Of a DNA stretch of 64,000 bases, positions 12,601-22,100 are shown piece by piece; positions within the stretch are counted from its first letter, which is position 1; the number at the start of each line of letters is the position of its first letter. A program made the translations under genes and the position numbers. Below the pieces are notes generated by a model that worked only from the letters and a program-made list of their open reading frames with translations, did not search any database and was not told the DNA's origin. This stretch comes from Amoebophrya sp. A120 (lineage: Eukaryota; Sar; Dinophyceae; Syndiniales; Amoebophryaceae), in assembly GCA_905178155.1 (NCBI GenBank), contig CAJINV010000016.1, forward strand, positions 1,109,199 through 1,173,198, in the 5' to 3' direction.

Positions 12601-15600
12601 AGTCGTTCTTCGACAAGAGAGCAACCGCTTTTGGAAGGGAATAGTACTTTTTTACGAGCGGGCGCAACGTCAAGGAGCGGAAGAACTTCGGCAATGTTGG
12701 CCAGACCCTCATCGCAACAAATAGACCACCATCATCTTCAGAATTACCAGCACCCGCCGGCTGTTGCAGTCACGCCCGTTGAGGATGAGGCCGACACACT
12801 ATTGCCGGAGGACGCGGTCCGCGGACTGCTTTTCAACGCCGATGACTTACCATACCACGTGAAACGAATCTATTTCAGCGGAAGTAACGACTGGGAGGAT
12901 GCGTGGCGACTGGAACAATTATACCACGGAGACCGCAGGATAATTACCACAGCTTCATCACGACCCCCCGCCGGAACCACGTATCTTCACGTCGACCAGA
13001 TGAACAAATGGGATCAGTTTTCTGCCCGGTTGAATGAGCAGATTTTCAATTTCTCTGCCCGGATCAACACAAAATTCCGCATCCGCCTGTCGCATTTGAT
13101 CAAAACGCTTTACCCCCCGCTCTTACCTTGGTTCAAGAGGAAGTTCAAGCGGGAGCGGGCCTGCAGACTGTTGGAGTTTGTCAGTATGGAAATGGGCAAC
13201 TCGGCGGAGGACGAGTTGCTGCTTGCGAATCTCTTGCCCTTGATAGACAGACAGTCTACTGCTGGTGGTGTACTATTAGGCCAATCGAACAACGACTACA
13301 ATGCCGCTAATGTCCTCCCTCCGTCCTCAAGCAGCACATCAAACGCCATGATTCCGGTCACAGTAAAGTTTGGTTGCGATTACTCCGTATCCAGGAAAAA
13401 ACACCCATCCCCATCCATTTTTTGCATGGCAAACAGTGGACTTTGTGCATGTTTTGCATGACAAATTGGATGGGCTGCTCGCCATGAAAGCAACTACATT
13501 ACATCTTGCCTCACTTTTTTAAGATGGGTTTTTTCGTATTTCGGACTGTGCCATAGTAGATGACTTTACCGCTTTTTTACTTTTCTTTTATCCCTCAGCG
13601 CTGGTGGGTCTGCCGGCAAAGTTATCCCTACTCAGATGGCTACAAAGCTCATCCCGCAGCCGTCCCAGGAGCTCTTGCGACTGTCTCTCGGTAGAGATCG
13701 CTTTGCCCGTGCTTATTCCACTCAGAGTTTGCTGGGTAGGTGGCTACCGTTTTAAGTTTATAAACGAATGGGACGCCCTGCCCTTAGCCTTCCAACATGA
13801 CAAATTGGATGGGGAACGGTGTTTCTTCCTGGATACTCCGCGTCCCTGGCGTACTTGGATTTTCTCGACTACGACTCGAAAACTCTGTTCGATTGGTCGC
13901 CGGAATTGAAGCAAAACGAACAAAAGATTCTGCTTGCGTCAGGGACCGGGGATTACGACAACCCATTTGCGTTGGAATTGTCCGATCCGTTGGTCTATCA
14001 AATGTAAAAGTGTCTGGGTCTGGAGGAAGGATGGAACCTGTGATGCGCATTTCAGAACACACAAAAATCTCTCACGCATAGGTAGTAAAACTAAAAGCTG
14101 CTCACTTTCTGTCACCAAAATGGGGGACTTGTCATGCGGGTTCGGCATTGCGGAAGCTTCTCGAAGCCTGTGATGCTAGAGCTTCCATGCCAGACCTTCT
14201 GTGTCATGCAGAAACAGCATAACTCTTTCAGACCCAGACATTTTTGCAGTCCATATGGTCGCTCAACTGCAGTCCGTCTGTGGTTCGGCGGCCCTGCTCC
14301 CGGTGCTGCATCAGTTCAACCGGTGCGCGCGGACGATTCGGAAGGAAGAAATTTTGGCAGGGTATCCTACGTAAAAACATCCCCAGCCCAGAGTTGTCAT
14401 GCAGATTTGCAAGCACAAAAGCATTTGTAATGCGAATCCCCATGAGAGGTATGTCCCATTGTGTTTCGGAAGAACTTGTAATGCTGTAAACAGGATGAGG
14501 AGACGGATTTGTTATGCGGCTTCCCTTGCTAATGCTAAGCTGCACTACGGTACAGCCTGCAACTTGTCATGCGTGACTCCCAAAACTTCAAGGTTTGTGT
14601 TGCAGAATCCCCATCTTGATGACCCGGGGGTGGGGATGTTTTTACTCAGGATACGGGGTTTCGGGAGTACGAAATGCTCATGAGAAGCGTCGACTACGTG
14701 GAGAACAGCAGTGGCGGGTATGGTGGTACAACTACGCAGGAAAATCATCTTGCTGGGATGAATGTAACAGCTGGAGGTCGTGGCGTAGCGGCTATTAACA
14801 AAAAACAACCAGCCGGCTACTACTACCGAGATGAGCACGGTCGAGAGCACGATCTCGCACAATTGCTGCCGCAAGAGGTTTTATCCTATGTGAAGGCCAG
14901 CAGCGCGACGATGATGACAAGATCGGGGGCGGCCAACAGCGCTAGCCTATCTAGCCGCTCAAGAACGCATTCGAAAGAGGACCACGTAATAGGAGCATCT
15001 AACCCTTCGGGGGCATTCCGCTCAACCAGAACCTCTGCGGCAAATCATGCAACGCCGGTAGAGGACCTGCAAATGAACAACCCACGGGAAAATATGACAA
15101 CGACAAGCGGGGCGGGCGCAACGACAACGAGCCAGCGACCGCATCTGCGTTACTCCCAGATCATTTCTGAGGATGATGTTGACGGCAGTGCGGTCGCCAG
15201 GGACGTCGGCGTACTACTACACGAAAAACGCAGAACCGTTGCGAGGGGACGTCAACAGCAACACACCGCAGGACCAACAACCGGTCGGCGACTGTCCTCT
15301 CAAGCAGGAGCAGAAGGTAGTGCACAGCTTTATGATGTCGCAGGGCAACACCAACATGAAATAGAAAATCAGACGAGTTCACGCAGGACGAGTACCATGA
15401 TGCAGCAACACACAAGGGCTAGCCACGTCCAAGTTCCGCTTCCCACGGTCGCGACTCTAGCAGCCGTGCCTGAGACAGTTGCAGTTCCCAACATGATCTC
15501 TCGGGGGAGAAGCGAAGAGGTCAGTATGCGGGTACTCGCAGCCGGAGGTAGCAGTAGTTCCCGGAACCGCACGAGGACTGTCGAGAGGACTCGAAATAGT

Positions 15601-18160
15601 CGTCAAACGACTTCCACCTCCCTCGCTCGCAGTTCCGCTCTCTTGACAACCAAGCTCCGCGAACAGGTGATTTTCCTGCAGGGGTCGATGCGGGGCGACG
15701 GGAGTGCAGCCTTGCAAAGACTCTACCACTTGAAACACGCGGTGGAACAAAGATCTGACGGATTACGATTCGGCGGCCTCATATGGATCTGTCAGGATTG
15801 AAATTGTCAAAGTTGAAATGACTTGCCATGCATAAAATGCAAGGCATGAAGTGCCTGTCTTGCCGGGATGGCAAGTGAGGCAAATTGTGAGCCTATTTAG
15901 GGTCTGGGACAGAGCTGCTAGAGGAGCATTACAAAAGCAGGCTTCTGTGCCCAAACAGCGTGACAAATTGGATTCCGGTGCTCCGAAAATTTGTCATGCG
16001 CCGCCTGGAAGTTGGGCTTCCACCTGGTATCCATTTTATGCATGACAAATTATTTCAATTTCAACTTTGTCGATTTCAACTCTGACACATCCAAACCTCA
16101 GCGTCTCTGTCGTTTGCGTGCCGCACGATTCGGAGAAGAAGTCCTGGCGGGTGGGGCTTCTGTTCACGGGGAGGAGCAGTGGCTCTGCCTCCGGTGGTGG
16201 GAGTTCTATGGCGAATAACACGGGCGTCACGAATAGCATGACGACGACGCCGAACGTCAGCCCGAGTAACACACCGAGAGCCGGCAGTTGTGTGGGTAGG
16301 GAGGAGGCGTGGCACTTTCCGAACAGCAGTTATGGCAATCTTCACGGGACGACGAGCCAAGCTAGTTCATCTGCGGGTGCATTGTTCCGCACAGACCTTG
16401 AGCTTTCTGGCGGTTATGGCCCGAGGAGCTCTTCGCCAACAACTTTCGGAGCTGCTGGTCGCGCGGCACAACCCGATTTCTTCGATGGTGACCACGGTGA
16501 AGCTGCTGCGCTGGATCATCATCATCACCATCACCATCTCCCGATAGACGGCACCCACGACCCTTTAGCCGGCGGTGCAAATGTAGTTGGTGCCGACCAC
16601 GGTGGTGTTAATCATGATATTCCACCAACATCATGCACAACTTCTCGCTTCGACCAGTGCCTCCGACTGTTGAAAAAAACGGCAATCCGCATCAAAAAGC
16701 GCTGCCAGTTTCTCCACTACTTTCATCTGCTGCTGAAAATTCCGCACCATTTAATCCTCCAAAACCGAACCCCGCCGACCAACAGCTTTTTGCAGCGCGT
16801 CCTCATCCTCATTCTGTACGCACTGATTTTCGCCGACGCTATGGTTACGATTCTACTGGCGAACACGTTTTTCGAACTTCACCCGCTCGTGTTTCTGACC
16901 TGGTTCTTCGTCTTCCCGCTGACCCCCCTGGTCTGCCCCCTGCAGGGCATCGCGTGGCTGTTGCTGGCCCGGGAAGAGAAGGGACGGACCTTTTGCCATT
17001 TGGTAGCTGCGTCGATGGTGAACGTGTACGCGGGCTTTTTCGCGTGGGCAGTCTGCGTGGTTTCCCGCGCGCTGAGCAGTGTGGATGTTGTTCCCGCCGT
17101 GGAGTACTTTTTATTCGACGTTGGCAGTCGTGCTACATCTAGGCGGCCACTTTTCTTCACGGTTCCCAACGGCCCTGAAGGTCCTCGCAGTACTACTCTT
17201 GAATTGACTACCGAGCAGGAGTACAACTACTCGCCGTACTACGCAAACCAGCTAAAATATGGAAGCGTCAGGTTTGAAATCGACAAAGTTGAAATAATTT
17301 GTAATGCATAAAATGCATGACCCGAGGCACGTGTGTTGCAGAGCAGGCAAGTGAGGCCGATTGTAAGCCTGTTTGGGGTTACAGCTCGAGCTGCTGAAGT
17401 AGCATGAGAAAGTCACTCTTCTTTGCCTAAACAGCATGACAAACTGGATTGAGGGACCGCCGAAATTTGTCACGCGCCACTCGGAAACTGGGTTCCAACT
17501 GGCATCCATTTTATGCATGACAAATTATTTCAACTTTGTCGATTTCAACTCTGACACATCCATATAAAACTAGCCGCAGAGCAGGGCGGATTTGATGAGC
17601 CGCCGGCGCACCAGATGTTGACCACGAGTTCTACTACCTTACTCAGCGAGAAAATAAATGATGCCTGGACCACCACAACATCTTCAATCACTTGGAATGG
17701 CGTCCCTATCGTCCCCTCCTCCGCTGGCGCTATCGCCTACTCGATTCGGCTGTTCGTTCTGGGTTTCGCCGTTTTCCTCGCAGAGTTGCTTTCCATCGCG
17801 ATCTTGAAAATCGCGTTAGGTGTCACTGCGAATGTGTACATTGGAGCGCTGGAAATGGAGGAACTCGCCCTGAATTGCAACCAGAACGGATTCAACATAA
17901 CTGGAAGTAGTGGGCGGGGTAATCATGGGGGTTCTACTTTCGCCGGAACTGTAAATGAAAACGAAGGAACAATTACCGGCCCGTTCAGCGCTGCACCTTC
18001 CGGTGAAGAAATACAGCAGGGCGGACGCACGCACCCGGGGGTCGTCCCACTGACGCTGACGCATTCGAGGGCGGTGAATGTAGATGATGATAGTGGGGAT
18101 GAGCATGAGAATGAGGCGGGGGCCGGGTTTGTGGTGCCGAGGTACTCGGGGATGGCGTAG
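3669..18160 (+). CDS. Giant Gly-rich beta-helix / GCC2-GCC3-like polytopic membrane protein
   Basis: Twenty-two exons (3669-3826, 3978-4840, 4955-5258, 5413-5491, 5653-6158, 6427-6863, 7013-7154, 7439-7463, 7732-8371, 8656-8700, 8965-9014, 9325-9367, 9526-9897, 10024-10086, 10301-10323, 10560-10598, 10885-13387, 13841-13995, 14261-14362, 14659-15781, 16101-17257, 17570-18160) sum to 9420 nt, or 3139 residues. All 21 introns are introners. Residues 1-42 form a signal sequence. A long ectodomain includes a Gly-rich segment (about 780-1100) with repeated GGG-x-GG-x-I/V strands, typical of protist beta-helix surface proteins. At about 1180 a C-x-PG-x-SG-x-x-C-x-x-C module resembles the GCC2/GCC3 or ephrin-receptor-like fold. 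A transmembrane helix follows (about 1250-1280), then a basic, low-complexity cytoplasmic region and more helices at about 2790-2890 and 2995-3025. Start ATG 3669 is the first in frame before the signal sequence. The role is unknown, probably at the cell surface. Confidence 0.8.
3827..3977 (+). mobile_element. Introner, family A, in giant membrane-protein gene
   Basis: Family A ends: TATGAACTGCAAAAG at the left and the inverse ending CAGGATA at the right; about 22 bp of terminal inverted repeat. Direct repeat CAACCT at 3821-3826 and 3972-3977. Removal joins Ile-Asn to Leu-Pro-Ser-Cys in frame. Confidence 0.9.
4841..4954 (+). mobile_element. Introner, family E
   Basis: Shortest family, 114 bp: starts TATCCAGGAAAAAAC, ends CCTGGATA, with an inner inverted pair built on CATCCATTTT / AATTGGATGG. 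Direct repeat GCTGC at 4836-4840 and 4950-4954. Frame restored. Confidence 0.9.
5259..5412 (+). mobile_element. Introner, family A
   Basis: Starts TATGAACTGCAAAAG, ends GCACAGGATA. Direct repeat GTGGA at 5254-5258 and 5408-5412. Joins Tyr-Val-Asp to Ala-Val-Ala in frame. Confidence 0.9.
5492..5652 (-). mobile_element. Introner, family A, inverted
   Basis: Starts TATCCTGTGCAAAAG and ends GCAATGCATA, so it is family A in the opposite orientation to its neighbour only 79 bp upstream. Direct repeat TTCTG at 5487-5491 and 5648-5652. Frame restored. Confidence 0.9.
6159..6426 (+). mobile_element. Introner, family C
   Basis: Family C: left end TATCAAATGC then GGGTCTGGAAG, right end CTTCCAGACCC then ACATTTGATA. 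Direct repeat ACTAC at 6154-6158 and 6422-6426. Frame restored. Confidence 0.9.
6864..7012 (+). mobile_element. Introner, family A
   Basis: Starts TATGCATTGCAAAAG and ends CACAGGATG, a changed last base. Direct repeat CATTT at 6859-6863 and 7008-7012. Joins Phe-Ile to Phe-Val-Ser-Pro in frame. Confidence 0.85.
7155..7438 (-). mobile_element. Introner, family B, inverted
   Basis: Family B ends: TATCCTGAGTAAAAACGTAC at the left, GTTTTTACACAGGATA at the right. Interior matches the reverse complement of the copy at 10599. Direct repeat GGCCG at 7150-7154 and 7434-7438. Frame restored. Confidence 0.9.
7464..7731 (+). mobile_element. Introner, family C
   Basis: Starts TACCAAATGC (third base changed from T), ends CACTGGATA. 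Direct repeat AACTG at 7459-7463 and 7727-7731. Together with the previous element it leaves an exon of only 25 nt. Confidence 0.88.
8372..8655 (+). mobile_element. Introner, family B
   Basis: Starts TATCCTATGTAAAAGCGTC, ends TTTTTACTCAGGATA. Direct repeat CGGGC at 8367-8371 and 8651-8655. Sits inside the Gly-rich strand motif; frame restored. Confidence 0.9.
8701..8964 (+). mobile_element. Introner, family C
   Basis: Starts TATGAAATGC, ends CAATCCATA. Flanking repeats GCTGC (8696-8700) and CCTGC (8960-8964) differ at one base. Only 45 nt of exon separate it from the preceding introner. Confidence 0.85.
9015..9324 (+). mobile_element. Introner, family D
   Basis: Family D: left end TATGAAAGCCTCAG, right end CTGAGGCTTTCATA. 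Direct repeat CCGGG at 9010-9014 and 9320-9324. Frame restored within a Gly run. Confidence 0.9.
9368..9525 (-). mobile_element. Introner, family A, inverted
   Basis: Starts TATCCTGTGCAAAAG, ends TTGCAATGCATA. Direct repeat CGCTG at 9363-9367 and 9521-9525. Frame restored; upstream exon is 43 nt. Confidence 0.9.
9898..10023 (-). mobile_element. Introner, family E, inverted
   Basis: Starts TATGATCCACAAAAAAAG, ends TTTTTTTGTGGATA; the inner arms of family E are in reverse order. Direct repeat GTGGA at 9893-9897 and 10019-10023. Splits the Cys-rich module just after its GCC2-like core. Confidence 0.88.
10087..10300. mobile_element. Introner, family F (single copy in window)
   Basis: Ends TATCGCAAGAAAAAAC at the left and TTTTTTCGTACGATA at the right, an imperfect terminal inverted repeat of about 29 bp. 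Direct repeat CCTGA at 10082-10086 and 10296-10300. Frame restored. Confidence 0.85.
10324..10559 (+). mobile_element. Introner, family G
   Basis: Starts TATGACAGTGCACAACTCC, ends GTTGTGCACTGTCATA. Flanks TGGAC (10319-10323) and TCGAC (10555-10559) differ at one base. Upstream exon is only 23 nt. Second copy at 55814. Confidence 0.87.
10599..10884 (+). mobile_element. Introner, family B
   Basis: Reference copy of family B. Flanks TGTTC (10594-10598) and TATTC (10880-10884) differ at one base. Removal assembles a continuous hydrophobic helix, Gly-Leu-Phe joined to Gly-Leu-Leu-Thr-Ile, which supports the splice. Confidence 0.9.
13388..13840 (+). mobile_element. Introner, family E, enlarged by an insertion
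   Basis: Outer ends are typical of family E (TATCCAGGAAAAAAC ... CCTGGATA) with direct repeat CTCCG at 13383-13387 and 13836-13840, and removal of all 453 bp keeps frame. The body carries about 321 extra bases (13475-13795) between two copies of an 18-bp family E word at 13457-13474 and 13796-13813. The extra part contains a pyrimidine tract ending CTCAG. Confidence 0.8.
13996..14260 (+). mobile_element. Introner, family C
   Basis: Starts TATCAAATGTAAAAG, ends GCAGTCCATA. Direct repeat TGGTC at 13991-13995 and 14256-14260. Frame restored. Confidence 0.9.
14363..14658 (+). mobile_element. Introner, family B
   Basis: Starts TATCCTACGTAAAAAC, ends TTTTTACTCAGGATA. Flanks CAGGG (14358-14362) and CGGGG (14654-14658) differ at one base. 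Frame restored. Confidence 0.88.
15782..16100 (+). mobile_element. Introner, family D
   Basis: Starts TATGGATCTGTCAGG; the right end reads CATCCAAA where ATA is expected, so the terminal bases have changed. Direct repeat CCTCA at 15777-15781 and 16096-16100. Frame restored. Confidence 0.85.
17258..17569 (+). mobile_element. Introner, family D
   Basis: Starts TATGGAAGCGTCAGG, ends CACATCCATA. Direct repeat TAAAA at 17253-17257 and 17565-17569. Frame restored. Confidence 0.9.
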
Positions 18161-19143
18161 AAAATCAAATTCAGAATTTTGATGATGTAGTTGAGGAAAA
18201 ACATCATGATGAGTGCTTTTCCAGGAGCCTCACCACTGCCAGATTTTTGGTTGCGTATGTATACGACCTGATAAAGACACGGATGAATTTCAATGTTTCG
18301 CACGTTTATCAAATGAACTCGAGGACGACTGGTCGTCGTGTGACATAGCCACTCATCACTCGCCAACACGAAAGAATGCCCATCTGCGCAGCACGAGCAC
18401 GCCAAGGAAACGCATAATTCTCATTTTGGAGAAAAGCAGCTGTTTGTTCTACGACATTTTTGACGATGTGGTAGCAGTCAAGTCACCAGCCAGCTGTCGT
18501 GCTGGCATTAACAGAGTAACTCATTGAATGACGGAAGATCAGCGTTGTAGGTACCACAACCGATGCACTAGTACTTCTGCAAGCCGCTACAACTTTTTAC
18601 AAGTGGAGCTGCAAATCATGACCACACGATGTGAGCCACTCGATGAAGACTGTTGAAGATGATCATCCACGTCTGTCTTTTTTTTTCGGATTCTGAAGCT
18701 GTAGATCCTTTGAGTAAAAAGTTGAGATCCACTTCCGACAACGACGCAGGCTGCGATAAAGTGAGCATTGTGTTGTCCAGATAGTAAGTAGGTGGTTGGA
18801 GTAGTAGAAGCGAGCACTTACAGAGTTCAGTAGAAAGATCCGCTCAACGGACGGTCTCGACGTACACACTCGTGGATGTGTGTGATGTTTTTTGTCAACA
18901 TCTCTTGTTTTGTACGAGTGCGCCGGTACGAAAGCTACTTATGTGATAGGCAACGGTTACGGTTAATAGCGTAACAAGCACTATAGCACATACATGATTT
19001 TGTTTTTGAGGGATGAAGTTGAAGACTGCCGTCGAGATCAATAGTCCACTAAGGCCGGCGTACCGCGTCCGCGACCTGAGACAGACTTGAGCACAAACCG
19101 TAAGAGGCAACAAGATCTTCTGTGTAAGTAACACTTGATGTAG
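18161..19143. other. Non-coding stretch between the giant membrane gene and the Rubicon-homology gene
   Basis: No supported gene and no introner. It may hold 5' exons or leader of the next gene, because an in-frame TAG lies immediately before the ATG at 19144 and the sequence there could also be read as an acceptor. Confidence 0.45.
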
Positions 19144-22100
19144 ATGTCGTATCGGCTTCCCTGGGAGCAAGAGGATCAGCATCAAGACCACCGGAATGCT
19201 GTGGCAGGAGCAGGATCTGAAGGAGCGGAAGCCTCTGCAGAAGCATCGTCCTCTCGACAGGAGCGTCGTCCAGAGGGTCGTGGCGTCCCAGTGCCTGTCA
19301 TACACTTCGTCGAAACCGAAAGCGGCACGCTCGAGCTTCAGGAGAAGTTCGTGCACCTCCTGCCACAGGCACAGGAAGATGCTGACGCGAGACAGCCCGA
19401 GGCTGCGGGCGGCACCAGAGTGGACGCCGCAGGAGACGAGTCCTTGGAGTCCTTTCAGCCTCAGGACTTCTACGAGAGGCCCCTCCACAAATCGGATCAT
19501 GCGAAACAAGATGGCACGAAAAGCCTGGATGAGTTGCTTGACCAATTGGCGCAGGTTCTGGAGATCGTTGACGATGATGTTTCAGCAGCGCGCGTTGGCA
19601 CTTCGCATGAGGACGAACAACATGCACAAAGTCAAAATCAAGCGACTCAAGGAGAAGACAGCACAGACACTCTGCAGCTCCCAAGGAGATCTCTCGTCCC
19701 TGCTACAACACAAACATCTTGTATCGCAATATCGTCCCCCGCCTGCATCCGCCTCTTGCGACTGGTCCAGAGAAGTTTAGACAAATTTTCGGCATCAACA
19801 AGTGCAAACTCAAGCAGAGCTGCCAGACCAGGCCGAAGGTGGACCGCCGCAGCTTTATTTGACCCCGCGTTCATTTCCAGCCGTTACCCTCTTCTGGCGT
19901 ATCCTGACGCACGGAGATTGATTCTCCAGAGCCGGACGGGCGGTAGATCGTCCGATGATGTACACCCAGTTTTACTGCTTCATCTGGTGCAAGGCACGCT
20001 CGAAGCGTTCGCGAGATCAAGGTTCGATGATGAAGTAGGTCGCTTCGGCAGAAGTGCTAAGGCGCGGCTCCTCGCGCCAACGAGGCAAGAACACAAAAAT
20101 CGCGGAAGAGGTGTGCTACCTGTAGAAGTTGAGGCTCAGCAAGATGAACTTGAAGGTCCTCAGTATAATCTTCTTCATGTTGAAGCTCCCTCTTGTTCGG
20201 TCTTTGACCTTCTCTCCCCTCTGTGTTTCCTCGCACTCGATCAGGGAAATAAGACGCGGAAACCGCGCAGTGCCTTGGAATTACCACCGGATCATGATGT
20301 TGTCCGGGACCACGGCCTGGGGGCGAAGATGAACAGGAAGACAATTCAGGTTTTCGATAAAGATTTCCGTCGGCAGCGCTCTCAGCTTTTCGAATCCCTC
20401 CGTCGCCTAGACCAAAAACTGTTTTTCGACTTCGAAAACCTGCACAGCATCGCCGCGTGGACCGTCTTCGCCGTGCTTTCCAACGACTATATTTTTGCTG
20501 GGACAGAAGGGACAGCAGGAGGAAAAGATGAGGCTATTCTTTCTGCAGGAGCTCAAACAGGAGTTGTAGAAAATCGAGAGGAGAGTGACAAAAATACATC
20601 CGCTTCTGTCCCTCTTCTGCCAAAGAACCCAAGCGAGCCCGTCGACACCAGCCCGACGCACGCGTCTTTCGAAGGACGGGACTTTACCATTGACCTGCGA
20701 GGACCGAGTGCGGGAGGTTCTTCGGAAGGACAGCTCCTACAAGCTGGTGCTGGAGCTGCCATTCCTATTGCGGTTCCATCTTCCGATGCTGCGCAAATTG
20801 GAACTGCGGAGCAACCGGCGCAACAACCAAATCCACCACCACCGCCCCCACCGCCGCCTCCACCACCACCGCCGCCGCCTCCACCGCCGCCGCCGTCATT
20901 ACCGAGCGCTACTACTGCCGCCGCTGGCGATTCTACTTCCAGCGCACGACGAGCAGCCTCTCCGGCGGTAGTAGAGGACCACCACGATGTTGTCGAGGAA
21001 CAAGATGAGGTCTTGATGTCACCGGACCTTTTATCTTCTGCTGCCGGGACAAACTCCCGAGGACCTTCGCAGCTTCATCTCCAGCACCAACTGCCGCTTC
21101 CCCTCCCCATTCTGTTCCAAACCCTTCGCATGCTGCCCTTCCGAGGACAGTCCGCCCTCGTGCCGGCGATAGAGCACGTACAGCGACCCTGCTTCGTCTC
21201 GGTGAACTGGCAATACCGAACGTTTTTCGGGAAGGACAGAGAGGATCATGGCTCTTTTGCAGCTCGTCGTGGTTTACTTCAAGAGGGGAACAAGAATTTT
21301 CCGAGGCGATACCTGCAGACGACAAGTGCAGCGTCGCAACTCCAAGTCGTGCAAACTACGCGAAGCAGAACGTTCACAAACGAATCAAATCCAGCAAATC
21401 CGCACCAGCCGAAAGGTTCGCCGTCACTGGCAGCGCATTTGTACGCTTTGCTGGGAACATCATCCTCCTTGTTACCAACACCGGACGGTCGACAAGGTGT
21501 GCCAGGAGCGGTCGTGCAAAGAACTACAGGTGCTGGCGCACAAGAAGACCATGACGTAGCAACACAACTCGTTGACAAGGACGACACAGGAGAGGATCAA
21601 GATGAAGACACGACCACTAGTCCTGCCGGGATGTTGCCTACATCCTTCACCGGCTGGCGCGCACATCACAGTAGTTCCACCAGCAAAAATTACTACGGAA
21701 GAGCAATCAGTGGCGTTTTGGTCGGCACCGGCCCTGCTACTTCCTCCACCTCGCAGCTCGATCAGGATTGTCGTCCGGCGTTTCACTTTCCACAGTTCTC
21801 GAGGACGCGAGAAGAAACGACTGAGTTCCTCTCTCCAAGTACACGAACTACCGGTGGGGCTCTTCTTGATGCTCGTCGAGCAGGTGGGCCCGCGACAAAA
21901 CCAACACAGCGGCCAGGTGCTCGTAGACAAAATCCTAACACATCATTTCCTTCCCGCGCTTCCTACCGGGACTGGATGTTCCAGTTCCTGCTGCTCAGAA
22001 ATGGCAGAAGAGAAGAATGTGGGAGGAAGCCAATCTGTTCTACTGTCGCCAGTACTAGGACGACTGGCATGACAAACTACATCAAATTTCCACCTACGAC

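Noticed and set aside
13599-13735. Possible exon within the enlarged family E element (acceptor CTCAG, donor GTAGGT)
   Set aside because: Its 137 nt would break the frame that the full-length removal preserves; kept only as a finding.
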